35,654 bases of DNA, from positions 1 through 35,654 of the forward strand of contig JADGJA010000155.1 of assembly GCA_027596035.1 (NCBI GenBank), in the 5' to 3' direction. Each line of letters opens with the position of its first letter. The first letter of the stretch is position 1. Both the position numbers and the translations under genes were made by a program. The DNA is from Thoreauomyces humboldtii (taxonomy: Eukaryota > Chytridiomycota > Chytridiomycetes > Spizellomycetales > Powellomycetaceae). The notes under the pieces were generated by a model. That model made no database searches. It saw nothing but the letters and a program-made list of their open reading frames with translations, and was not told the origin of the DNA. Of this stretch, positions 19,560-30,693 are shown piece by piece.

Positions 19560-22500
19560 CTATGGTACCTTCTGCAACAGTTCTCTTCCCTTCGTCGAGG
19601 TCTGTCTCCTTTGAAAGTACGCCAGGTTCCTGTCCCGCTGGGTAGTCCGATCCTCTTCCGCCGCGAGAGTCACTCCGTTCCGTAGCTCCGCCTCCAGCTT
19701 GGCCTTCAAAGCCTTCTCCCGCTTTGCCTCCTTTGCTGCTCGCTCGTTCTTTCGAAACGTGAGCTTGTTTGGTGGTTGCTTCTTTTTTATCCGAACCGAC
19801 GAGGACGAGAGCTGCGTGGATGATTGTACTGGTTTGGCGGATGTGGTGGATGCTGAGGAAGAGGTAGAGACGGACTTCTTGCTGGGTTTCGAGGTCTGCT
19901 TCAGGAGAGCGTCCTGGTGGTGAAAGAGAAGCATGCTCCATCAGCTCTGCGAATTCTCACATCTCACTATGGGTCCGCTTCTCCGTACCACTGCTTTTCG
20001 TAGTTTTTGCGACATCGCGCAGTTCTGATATCAGACGGGGCCTAAGGAAAGGTGAGTATGTATATACTCGGGAAGTTGGTGGTCTGGTCGGACGCGGGGA
20101 GAAAACGAGAAGTGAGGAAAAGTGGAAGAGAAACGGTGATCAACCTGCCGTAAGCTTCTTTTGACAGCAAAGGGCCCATCCCGGGTCCCCAGTGGCGAGT
20201 TTTGCCTTCCCCAATTGCGAGTGGGTTGACTTCCCATACATGTATGCGAAGTGGATAGAATTGTAAATGCAAGTGAAATACAGGAAGAAAAGCCTTCTTG
20301 TGAGCGTCCCTCAACTCTGGATCTGCCAGAGCTACTCGGATCCGGAAGGCTGCAAGAGACCGAGTAAGCCGACCTCTCCCACCGTCTCGAGCACAGCACT
20401 GGGAAGTGCGATATCTCACCTGACCCGCAGCCTCTACGGCCAGCATCCCCCTCTGTAGGGCCTCGGCCGCCTCCTTCTCTGCCTGCTCCTTTTCCTTCAT
20501 CAGCTTTTCGATCCTGACCTTGGCCATGCGCTCCTCGTACACGGTCCTGATTTGGATCGCCATGTCATCATAGTCAGCCAGGATCGCATGGAGGTCCGTC
20601 CGGTCCAGCCGGTACGCAACCGTGTCCGATGCTGCCTGAATCGTGGCGGTACGCGGTACATCCCCAAGCAGAGCAACCTCCCCGAAAAACGCCCCATCCG
20701 ACAGCGTGCCAACGCGATTCTTGCCCACGATGATGGCCACGCTGCCCGAGAGAATGAAGAACATGTCGTTTCCGACCTGGAAAACAAAATGAATTTGAAG
20801 TCCAAAGGTAAAGCCCTCTCGCAATTAGAGACTGAAGGCCTACCCGTCCTTGTTCAAAGACAACATCGCCTTCGATGTAGTACACTGCTCGAAGAGCGCT
20901 AGCAATCCGTCCAAGAAAGTGGAAGTCTCGCCCGTCTCCTACGTTTCGGGAAAGGAAGTTGACCTTCGCGATGAGGTCTCGACAGTTGTGAACCGTAATT
21001 TCCTGAAGTAGAGTTTAAGCATCAAAACTTGATGAATCCGAACAGGACCTGATTCCGAAGCTTACCTGACGCAGGCTCTCATTCAATTCCTGCATGATGG
21101 CTGCCTCGTCAAAGTATTTTCCACGGTATTTCAGCTGGAAGTACCGCTGGACCTTCAGTTTCAGCTCCAGACTCAGGTTCTTGTAATGCATGTACTCGTT
21201 GACTTCGTCCATCTTCTGCTTGTACAGACGACCCGAGGAGTCGAGCCCGAAACTGAAGGAAGATATCGTTCCGACCAAAGATGCGTAGAGTAACGCTCCG
21301 ATCAGGCAACTGATGATGGCGACCCACTGTTCGTAAGGAGTCACTGGCCTGCGGTCACGGACAAACAGTCAAACGTCAATATCTCCGGTGAAAGTAGGAA
21401 CTCGACAAACCCGTACCGAAATCCAGTGATAGGGAACGTATTCCCAATGGCGCTAAAGACCGCCCAGGTATACTGATTTCCCGGCGACTTTGTCCGTACA
21501 GTCTCCAGCTCGGTCGTCTCCCAGCTCGCGAAGTCGGTGAGCTCGCCCATCAGGAACACGCCGCAAGCGTACAGATGGAGGTAGACCAGCAGCAGCCCTC
21601 CGAACAGCCACACGCTCATGAAGCTGCCACCGAGTCCCGAAAAGTGCTGGATGCCCCTGCTCGCGGCTGCGAAGATCGGATTGGACGCGACGATCGGGTA
21701 CAGTCTCCGCAACCGAAGGAGTCGAAGAAGCAATATACAGTCTATGTTCGAGACGTTTGCCGATATCATGAGTTTGAAAGGAAGGATGGTGACGATGTCG
21801 AGCCAGAAGGAGAAGCGTAAATAACACTTCACCGATGCGAGGAATGGAACGGGGTGGCCTTCGACGACTTCCAGGGTGAGGAGGTTGAAGAGGGTGTCGA
21901 TGCCAAATGCGACGGCAAGAAGGATGTTTAAAGGCGTGAGGTTCAGATTGGCACTCTTGATAGACACGCCCACTGGAATGATGAGCAGTGTGAGGAGGTA
22001 GAGTACTATGCGGAACAGTAATTTCGACATCAGTAGCTAGCTCATCGGTACCTTTTCGGGCAGATCTCTCTCACATGACATGATCACGTCCCACAGAGCA
22101 CGAAAGAAGGATCTCGGGTGTATGAGCAGGTTTGGGTTCAGCTGATATACATTCTTGATCACGGCTATGAACTCTGGGTCAGACAGAGGATTCCTGAACT
22201 CGTTGTACCGCGGCACGGTAAAATTGCAGATGTATAGCGCTTTCAGATATCCAACAGGCGGAGGAGAGGGTTGCACGGTTGGCGAGAGAGCTGTTGCTGG
22301 CGGTGGGGGTGTTCGAGAAAGTGTAGTAGCAGGTGCGTGTGCCAACCCATTTTGTCGCTCTGCAACCAATCTTTTCTCTATATCAAGGTGTGCAAACATG
22401 TTAGATAAGTATAACCCCCTTCCTTGCAGCAGCTTTGTTTTCCCCATACCCTCGACCTTGCTGTCGCCGTATAATCCCGCTTCGACATCAACTAGTAAAG

Positions 22501-23400
22501 GATTCGAGAGCATTAGAAATGGGTACCTTAATTTGAGATTGGCAGAGGGCGGGCGCTACCATCATCATCAGCGGCGGTGGAGCCAATCGTCAGTAGTCGT
22601 TGCGGACTATCGACCGACTTCTTGCGTCCTCGAGGATGCGTCAAGCTCCCGAGGTTGTGGGACGACAGTCGCTCGGTGATGAGCTCTCCGCTGGCCTGGA
22701 GGACCTGCTTCGTTCTCGACGCGACCGACGTTCGAGGGTTGGTACCTCCAGCGATCATCGAGTGCGCAGTACGCAGAAACGCCCCTCCTCCGGGCCCTGC
22801 CGAGGAGCCGTCTGCAGGTCGCTCGGTTTTGGATCGAAGGAGGCTGGCGAACTGGCTAGGGCTGGCATGGGACAAAGACTTCCACATGCCAGGCCTTTCT
22901 GATGGCGTCGGGGATGCCGGGGCTTCAAAGTGCTGACTCACGGCGCGAAGGATCTCCTGGTCCATCAGCATGCTTGACGTGGCGTCCAGGAAATCCGCTT
23001 CTGTCAAGAATGTTCGGTCGGCGCCCGCTGGAACATCGCGGAGACGTGGACGTGGGGAAGGCAACGAGAAGGCTGGAGAATCTCGGCGGTAAAGGCGGGA
23101 AATCCGAGGACTCGTTGCAGTGGAGTCGTTCTGACCGTTGTGAAGGAACCCATTGGTGTCGCGAGGGCTACTGCTGCTGTTCGTATGCGTTCGAACCTGC
23201 TGCACCAGAAAGTTCTACAGCTCCGGATTGGTCTTTCGTCAGTCAAAGCCCTCGAGACGCTCGTCCTCGAGCTTCATCAAACACACCATTTCCGATTGAA
23301 GCCTGAGCAGGCCAGACTGCTGAACCTTGAGCTGCTCATTGAAAGCCACCAGCTGCTGTACGCAGTCATCAATTGAGTTGAGCATGCCGGTTGAACTCAT
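19560..23400 (-). CDS. HCN/CNG-like cyclic-nucleotide-gated cation channel
   Basis: A six-transmembrane channel with a C-linker and cyclic-nucleotide-binding domain (CNBD). After a disordered N-terminal region of about 250 residues, the frame reads LLIHPRSFFRALWDVIMS spliced to LLYLLTLLIIPVGV (S1), matching the IIHP...WDLIM...VIIPVG region of animal HCN channels in spacing. S4 has few charges (CILLLRLLRLRRLYPIV). The pore reads AVFSAIGNTFPITGFRPVTP and has no GYG. The C-linker contains GLDSSGRLYKQKMDEVNEYM and KYRGKYFDEAAIMQELNESL, very HCN-like. The CNBD keeps the phosphate-binding cassette (LSDGAFFGEVALLGDVPRTA), so cAMP/cGMP binding is expected. A Lys/Glu-rich coiled tail ends at 19560. 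Predicted length is roughly 900-1,050 aa. Exon joins beyond the CNBD (19.9-20.4 kb) are unresolved: the channel could end near 20,330 and the basic tail (19560-19934) could be a separate small gene. An in-frame ATG at 23463 is an alternative start. Confidence 0.82.
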
Positions 23401-23957
23401 CGGGACGGATCTTGCATCGCCGAATATGGGGAGCGCGAGGTGGTAAGGTACGAAAGGATGCACAAAGGGACCGGCGGAGAGATTTGCCAGGGAATGGAAG
23501 CCGCCAGGTAGGCAGATCCCCGGTCGGAGTCCGTCGCGCGGCGAGCGAGCCGGAGGGCTTGCCTTTGTTTGGCTCGGGGAAACTCTATCGCGACCAGGGT
23601 TTTGGGCAGCTCGACTGGGAACGGCAACTGCGCTGGCGGAAAACGAGGTCCCTCAGCCTGATCCAACCTTCGCGTACCAACACCGCCGAGCGCAAAGGAC
23701 ACGATGAAGCTGGTAGTCCCTGGTTCCATTCTATCCCCTGCCAGATTGCGGTCGGAGTGTGCCTCTGGTCGATGATGATGATGATGATGATGGTGATGAT
23801 GAGATGTGTGTGACTCACCCCAAGATCCTCCCTTCTCCCAACTCCCGACAACCCACCTACCTCGAAGCCAGCAGCAGCCAAACATTCCAATACAGACTTC
23901 ACTTCTCACCTCAAAACGATCAATTATAGCACGTGTGCCGGTACTACTTGCAAAGCG
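23401..23957. promoter_or_regulatory. divergent promoter, channel / HIS5, with a GAT microsatellite
   Basis: About 560 bp between two start codons. It contains a (GAT)n tract at 23771-23802, interrupted once by GGT. No clear Gcn4-type TGACTC site stands out beyond one TGACTCA at about 23811-23817, just after the GAT tract, about 140 bp upstream of HIS5. That would fit general amino-acid control of HIS5, but one short match is weak evidence. Confidence 0.45.
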
Positions 23958-25219
23958 ATGGTCGTCCAAGCTCAATTCTCGCTGCAAGCGCTTGTGAGAC
24001 CAAATATTTGGGCTTTAAAGGTATTTCTTCCGTATCGATACTCAACACCCCCGATGGCCGTCAACGCAAGCCGCACTCACGTTGTCTCTCACTACAGCCA
24101 TATCGCTGTGCCCGCGACGATTATTCCTCCGGAATTCTTCTTGACGCAAACGAAAATTCCTTTGGTCATTGCCTTCTCTCCTCAGCGACCTCATCCCCAT
24201 CCCTTTCCCAAACGTATGCCACGGCCCACCTCGAACGCTATCCAGACCCTCACCAACAAAGCATCAAATCCCTCATCGCATCCTTTCGCAACCTCTCCTC
24301 CGCGGATGGTCTTTTCCTCGGCGTCGGCTCCGACGAGAGCTTGGACTTGATCGTCCGCGTCTTTTGCGCTCCCGGTCGGGAGAAGATCCTGATCTGTCCA
24401 CCCACGTACGGGATGTACTCCGTGTGTGCACAGGTCAATGACGTCGAGGTCGCATCCGTGCCGCTCGATCCCAAGTTTCAGCTGGACGTGGAGGGCATCC
24501 AAGCGTCGGTCGATGCCGATCCGACCATCAAGGTCCTGTTCCTCTGTTCGCCAGGCAATCCAACCGGAACGCTCTTGAACCCCAACGACGTGCGATCTCT
24601 TCTGGAGCACCCACGGATCCGAACCGGATCCATCGTGGTCGTCGACGAGGCTTACGTGGACTTTTGTCCCGCCGGGTCGAGTCTGGCAGCGTGGGTGGAC
24701 GAGTATCCGAACCTCGTCGTGACGCAGACGCTCTCAAAGTCGTTCGGTCTGGCGGGGATACGTCTCGGCATCTCCATCTCGTCGCCCGACATCGCTCGCG
24801 TGTTCAACAGCACAAAGGCACCTTACAACATCTCCACACCGACGTCCATCCTCGCTTCGGCGGCTCTCGCCCCGGAGGGCGTTCGCGGGATGCAGGGCCA
24901 CGTGGCGTCGATCCTGGAGGGCCGGAATGCACTTCTGCAGGGATTGCAGGACCTAAAAGAGGAGGGTCTTGGCGTCGGAGCCGTCATCGGTGGGAACGAT
25001 GCCAACTTTGTTCTCGTACCCATACTCGACCCGGAGGGCAAGGGGCCAGACAACGACCGCGCGTTCCGAGCGTACAAGACCATGGCAGAGGAGCGTGGCG
25101 TAGTCGTCAGGTTTCGGGGGTCGGAGCCGGGATGTGAGGGTTGCTTGCGGATCACAGTCGGAACGCCTGATGAGAACAAAGTGGTGCTGGAGACGCTTCG
25201 CAAGTTGCTCCAGGGGTAG
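23958..25219 (+). CDS. HIS5: histidinol-phosphate aminotransferase
   Basis: A PLP-dependent fold-type I aminotransferase catalysing imidazole-acetol phosphate plus glutamate to L-histidinol phosphate plus 2-oxoglutarate, late in histidine synthesis. Exon 1 (23958-24020) encodes MVVQAQFSLQALVRPNIWAL; the intron is 24021-24097; exon 2 (24098-25219) opens PYRCARDDYSSGILLDANEN. The 394-aa product has the usual length. Visible motifs: GVGSDESLDL (cofactor region), LCSPGNPTGT, VVVDEAYVDF and the Schiff-base lysine in TQTLSKSFGLAGIRLG, with RITVG near the end binding the carboxylate. The start was set by the splice-defined N-terminus; a longer unspliced frame from 23933 is possible but does not match the family. 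The stop is 149 bp from the converging ThrE gene. Confidence 0.94.
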
Positions 25220-25368
25220 AGTAGTCTTCCCCATTATCACCCCTAGTAGACCTCCATCAATGTATCACCCACGGATGCCTGGTCATAAAGATGTTGCTCG
25301 AGTCCAAAATTTGTTTTTATTCGATCACAATAATCTATACAAAAATATTTCTACTGGGAACAGATTCC

Positions 25369-27665
25369 TCAGAAAGTCATGTACCTCAACTTGGGGCCCC
25401 TGATGGGCCAGACGAGCAGGGTAGCGACAAACAGGCCGATCGTGATGCTGATCCCTACGATCAACATCTCGAACGCAAAGTTCGTCCCGTTGGAGGTGTT
25501 GGCACCCAGGAACCCAAGGGTGCTCCGTACCCCCAGGGAACCCGGGACGAGGAGCAGGATGCCGGCGAGGATGGGCGCGACGGCGACGTCGTGCGTGAGA
25601 CGAGCATAGACGTTCGACACGAGACCGATGGCGAAGGCAGCCAAAGCGGAGGGGATCTGACCTCCGCTCTTCGAGAGGGCTGGGATCTGGTTCAGGAAGT
25701 GACTCATGACCCAGCCGACCACGCTCGCCACGGACATGACCATCCACTGACGGGGTTTGGCCTGGAAGAAGATGCAGATGGCGATGCTCATGACAGGGAA
25801 GATGGCGATGATCCAGAGTTGGTTCACAGGTTGAAGACCGCAGTTCACGGATCGCTCTTGCGAGACCGATTTCTCCCAGAGGAGAGGGCCGACGCTCATT
25901 CCGAAGCCCAGGAGCATCGCCGTGAACAAGGCGTGGAACATCCGCACCGTGCCGGACACCATGTTCCGCGTGCTGATCTCGATGATGCTGATAGTTAAAC
26001 TCAAACCCTAAGGAACGTAAAGTAAGAAGAGGATTTCAATAGATGTAAGCTAGTGACGACGGAACATACCGGAAGGAGGATGGCCAGGGCACTGAGCGTG
26101 ACGATCGTCTCATCCATGCAGCCAGTATCTGTGAGACTCTTGAAGACACGGACGAGCAAGCCCACGATGAGGGCGGCCACAAAATCGAGCAGGTAGGTGA
26201 AGGATGGGTACAGCTCTGCAGCCAGACACATGACTCCAACGAGGAGACCGAGGACCGTCGCAGCCGCAGCCTCAAGCCAGTTTGCGCTGAACCCGATGAC
26301 CGAGATGCCGAACGACACGATCGGGAAGGTGGCCAGAAAGACGGGACGAGAGTATTCCGGGGCCGTTCGGATGGCGGCGAGCGCCTCGAGACCCTCCTCA
26401 ATGAGCATGGATCCATGGGTGAGCTCCCTGCACAACGCGTTGACGTCCGACAGCTTGGCCATGTTGAAGCCCTGTGGAGCCTTCACGAGATGGGTGCTGG
26501 ACGAGTGGTCTTCGTTTCCGAAGCTGATCATGACGAGACCGGGGAGAACGACGTAGTTGCTTTCGACCTCCAAGGCATCGGAGACGGCCCTAAGGTTGAA
26601 CTCCAGGCGATGGGAGGGTGATCCGTACACCGCGAACGCTCGCGAGAGTTTGATGAGAAAGTCGCGACGCTTGAGAACGTCCGAGTTGGCGATGCCGCTG
26701 ATGATGGTGTGCTCGGATCGGGCGTCCTTCCATCTGTCGTAGGCGGTTCCCTCGGACTCGGGCAGCTCGCCACCTTCACCGTCGCAAGTGGAGCAGACAC
26801 TGGCCTTGCGGTCGAGAAGGAAAGCTGGAGGCGCGGTCCTCACGCTCCACTGGTTATCTGCTTCATTATCGGACGTCTTGCGCGAGGTGGCGATGATGGC
26901 AGCGATGGACGTCAGGTAGCCCTTTGCCCGTCCATTGTTCACGAGGGTAGAGGTCGAGTCTGTGCTGTTGGCCTGATGGTCGGGTGGCGAAGTGAGGATG
27001 CCGGGCAGCTGAACCTTGTCGTTGAGGGTATCCTTCTGAGCTCGGTTGTCGAGACCGAGGCCAGCCGGCCGGTCCGGCAGCTCGTCCTTCCACTGGATGC
27101 CGGGGGACGCTGCCGAGACGCTTCCTTGGCGCCGGTCCCTTGGGGAAAGGTTTGGTCGGACTGATGTGGGCTCGGCCGCATTGACGTTGATCTCAGCGAT
27201 TTCCGCAAAGCTGCGGGCACGTCTGGGCGAGGTCGCCCTGGGTATATGATGCACGTGCGTAGCATTTCGGACAGGAACCGCGGCATCTGGGGCGGTTACC
27301 GATGGCACGGAAGGTCGACGGTCGGTCGAAGACTTCTCCTCCGGGATATCCTGCATGGGGATCATGCCGCCCGAGACGATAGCTCCCACTGGCCGCGTTG
27401 CAATCGGAGACTGTGGTGTGGTGCTGTGATGGCGGCGGTGCCCAGTGGTTGCGCTGCTTCCTCGCCGCGACGTGTGGCGGGATGCTGCATGGCCGCCGTG
27501 AGTGGTATTAAGCGAGCGAATGCTCGCTTGTCGACGAAGGGCCGAAGGTCCGGAGATGAGTTCGTTTGCATCGTCGTTATCCTCGAGCGCGGCTGGGTCT
27601 CTCATGAACCGCATTCCTGTGCTCTTGAGCTGAGGGGCGAACAGATCTTCGAGGAGCGACGCCAT
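25369..27665 (-). CDS. ThrE-family (Prm10-like) multi-pass membrane protein
   Basis: Two exons (26070-27665 and 25369-26007) join in phase over an intron with donor GTATGT and acceptor CTTAG, giving 744 aa. Residues 1 to about 370 are disordered and rich in Ser, Arg and Pro, with a small CSTC motif. Then comes the ThrE domain: RRDFLIKLSRAFAVYGSPSH, EVESNYVVLPGLVMISFGNE, and several transmembrane helices (ETIVTLSALAILLP). The second exon is the ThrE_2 half, with helices such as LWIIAIFPVMSIAICIFF and a GILLLVPGSLGVRSTLGFLG motif. Bacterial ThrE exports threonine and serine; fungal relatives include pheromone-regulated Prm10 and have unproven substrates. The start at 27665 was preferred over upstream in-frame ATGs because the upstream frame looks like leader sequence. 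Confidence 0.88.
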
Positions 27666-28815
27666 GGTCAGGTACAGCGATGATATGGAACGGAAGCAGG
27701 CAGGAGATCTGGAACGGAGAAACGATCGCGAAAGTTGAGTATAATCGCTGAGGGGAAAGGCGCTTTCGCGATCTCGGTTAGCTCCACGGAGGCTTGGACA
27801 CTTCTCGGCGCTGTGATAGTATGAGCCCCGTGATGAATGGGATTTTATCGCGCACGTCGCGTACTGTATGATGAATGAGAGAAAAAAAGGAGCGAGCGAT
27901 TGAGCGCATAGAAGTACGCGGTCGGTCGGTTGGGGTCTGGTTGGCTCCTCCCCTTTCGCCGTGAGCCCGTGCGGTGCCCCCGGTTGCTGCCCCGCATAGC
28001 CCGAGGCCCCATCAACCGAATGACCCCCCATCATCATCATCTCCTCATCTTTCCCTGATGGGAAGGAGCGACAAAAAAAAAAAACCAAGCGGGGTGTGAA
28101 AGTAACGGTAGGAGAAAAAAAAAATATGGGACGAACACGGGGTGGAAACTTGTTGGAGTCGCAAAGGAAGAAAAAAAAAAAAGGAAACCAGCGGAAGAAG
28201 GAAAAACGTCGACAGCGGTTTACGTAGCGGCAAGGCGTTCACGTGTGAGTCATATCCCGAAAACCCCTGGGTCTCGCCTTCCCATTTCTCTCAATGAACC
28301 TTGGGAACCTTGGGAGAACTTCCTCGCTGCATCTGCCGCTGCATGTCTGTCGGTTAGGCAGCGTGGGCCGCCTAGCTGTCAGCATAACTCGTCTCCGCGA
28401 ACGATGCACGCAGACACGGACCAAGGACGACCCTTGTCAAAAGCACAACCCGGAAACTCCTGTCCCGGATCGTTTTCTTGGATTGAGTGGAACCGAAGAG
28501 GTAGGGGCTGGACTCGGTCAACGTTCTCACCGTCGTAGCCATCGCTATCGAGCCCTTCTCGGGCTCCCATACAGGGGCAGGCAACCGCGCGTTTGATCAA
28601 TTGCCCATTATCGGCGCATCGACAGGATTCATTGCCCCCAGCCACACTCCGCTACCGGTATGCACGTGGAAAGAGGTGATAAGAGGTCTGGAGCCCGTCG
28701 GATGTTCGAAGAGAAATTAATAAGAGGAGGAAGCGGAAATGATGGGTTTGGAGAGGGAAGGGATGCCAGAGGCAGAAAGACGGGAAGTGTCTATGAGCAA
28801 GGAGGTCCGGGCGGT
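27666..28815. other. intergenic stretch upstream of the ThrE-like gene, with poly(dA) tracts
   Basis: About 1.15 kb with no supported gene, holding the ThrE-like promoter and the region beyond the LSC1 stop. Three long A runs lie at 28073-28084, 28115-28124 and 28171-28182, roughly 45 bp apart. Such tracts exclude nucleosomes and are common in fungal promoters. The frame upstream of the ThrE-like ATG stays open to 28088, so a longer N-terminus is formally possible. Confidence 0.5.
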
Positions 28816-30459
28816 TCAAGCAAGGCCGGCATCCTTCATGGCCTAAGTGAAAAAGGATGCAAATAGGTTAGTCATGCATCATATAAAGATTCACGCCTGT
28901 GAAGAGATGAAGCCTGAAACAGAACCCCGCGCATACCTGGAGCATGTAAACGCCAAGCTTAGCAGGGGAAGCGGAGACGAAGACTCCGGCAGATTCAAGA
29001 GCAGAGACCTTGTCCTCCGCACGGCCCTTTCCACCGGCAATGATGGCACCAGCATGTCCTGCGGCAAAAAGGGTTATGAGTATTGAAAGTCCTTAAGCCA
29101 GATATGCAGGCCGACAGTTACGCACCCATCCTTCGGCCGGGAGGCGCGGTACGTCCGGCAATGAAGGACACAACGGGCTTAGGGTTCTCCCGGTTCTGGT
29201 TGTGCTTCTTGAGGAACTCTGCTGCCTCCTCCTCGGCGGAACCACCGATCTCTCCGATCAGGATGATGCCTTCCGTCTCGGGGTCGTTGAGGAAGAGAGT
29301 GAGGCAGTCAACAAAGTTGGTGCCGTTGAAAGGGTCACCGCCGATTCCGATGCAAAGGGATTGTCCCAGTCCGACGGCTGTGGTTTGCGCGACAGCCTCA
29401 TAGGTGAGAGTTCCCGATCGTGACACGATGCCGATCTTGCCCTTGGTGTGGATGTGACCGGGCATGATGCCGATCTTGCACTCCTCGGGCTTGATGATGC
29501 CGGGGCAGTTGGGACCGATGAGACGCGTCTTGGATTGCGCCTTGAGGACCTTCATCACGCGAACCATGTCCTGCTGGGGGATGCCTTCCGTGATGGCAAC
29601 AACAAGAGGGATCTCGGCCTCAATGGCCTCAATGATGGCGGCCGCAGCACCCGGTGGGGGTACGTAGATGACGGATGCGTCAGGCTTGGCCTCCTTCATG
29701 GCCTGGATGATTTTGGATGATAAGCATCGGTACTCGATTGGATGCAATTGTGAGTATCAGCGCACCTCCTTGGCCGATGCAAAGACAGGCAGACCCATGT
29801 GAGTAGTGCCAGCCTTCTTTGGGTTAACTCCACCAATGACGTTCGTGCCGTACTCGAGGGCCTGCTTGGAGTGGAAGGTTCCCTGCACAACGGAAAGTGT
29901 TCAGCAAGGTACGCAGTCCTGCCAGACCAGCCGACGGGATCTCACCTGCTTTCCGGTAAAGCCTTGAGTGAGCACTCGGGTGTTCTTGTTGATCAGCATG
30001 TTCATGACAGTCTGGTCGTAAGGGCTGTCACCGGCCTTCACGGTGTATGCGCGCGCAAAGGCTATATTCCGGGCAATTCAAAAGTCAGCTTGGGTTGCTC
30101 TCCATTAGATACATGCTCTCATCGTCCCTTCAGCATTCATGTATCGCTCCCAAGCGCATGGACCCTTCCACCCGTACAACTCCTGCCATGAATGCAGACA
30201 AGCCAGTTTCCTCCACCAAAAAGGATCCTCAAGCGGTTCGGCGATTAAGCCTGGGCGCCGTCTACGATGCTGGATTCAAAGCGCCGGCTCATCCGTCAGG
30301 TTCCCCATGGACCGTCCAAACTTCGGGAGACGATGTCCCCCAAACATCTGCGAAGTTTTGCTCCCGAACTGACTAGGGCCAAGGTGGCGTACCGTTGCGC
30401 TGCTGAGCTCCGAGCGTCCTTGCGGCGATGCCGCACGCCCTCATTCCTGCGAGAACCAT
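28816..30459 (-). CDS. LSC1: succinyl-CoA ligase alpha subunit, mitochondrial
   Basis: With the beta subunit it converts succinyl-CoA to succinate in the TCA cycle, making ATP or GTP in the matrix. Six exons (30393-30459, 29946-30061, 29766-29882, 29126-29702, 28937-29058, 28816-28842) join in phase to 341 aa. The N-terminus ([20 protein letters not shown]) is basic and lacks acidic residues, as expected of a mitochondrial presequence. Family motifs: [74 protein letters not shown] and the phosphohistidine loop [18 protein letters not shown], which is completed only by splicing. The last coding exon is just 27 nt ([12 protein letters not shown]). Intron 1 (30062-30392, 331 nt) is unusually long for this window. 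Confidence 0.95.
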
Positions 30460-30693
30460 GATGGATGATTGATGTGTGGTGTGCGGGGGTATGGAGGATT
30501 GGGAGGTCGTTGGGTGTGGTGGTTGACTTGCGAAATCCCGAGTGGCTTCTGGCAAAAGGAACAGACAGAGAACCAACAAGCCGTTTCCGCCTGGCCCTTC
30601 TCACCAGACTCTCGGGTTTCCACCTGCCATAAGGAAGCACTTTTCGGGCAAACATACCAAAAGCTATGGTACTGTATATTTGGACAACGCTCC

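Noticed and set aside
22020..22075. A 15-nt GT..AG stretch (GTACCGATGAGCTAG) that would remove an in-frame TAG in the channel gene, as if a micro-intron
   Set aside because: A normal-sized intron with donor GTGAGA and acceptor GCATAG gives WDVIMS-LLYLLTLLIIPVGV, which matches HCN S1 in length exactly, so no micro-intron is needed.
23771..23802. GAT microsatellite read as a poly-His/Met coding tract
   Set aside because: It lies between two divergent start codons and no supported exon includes it.
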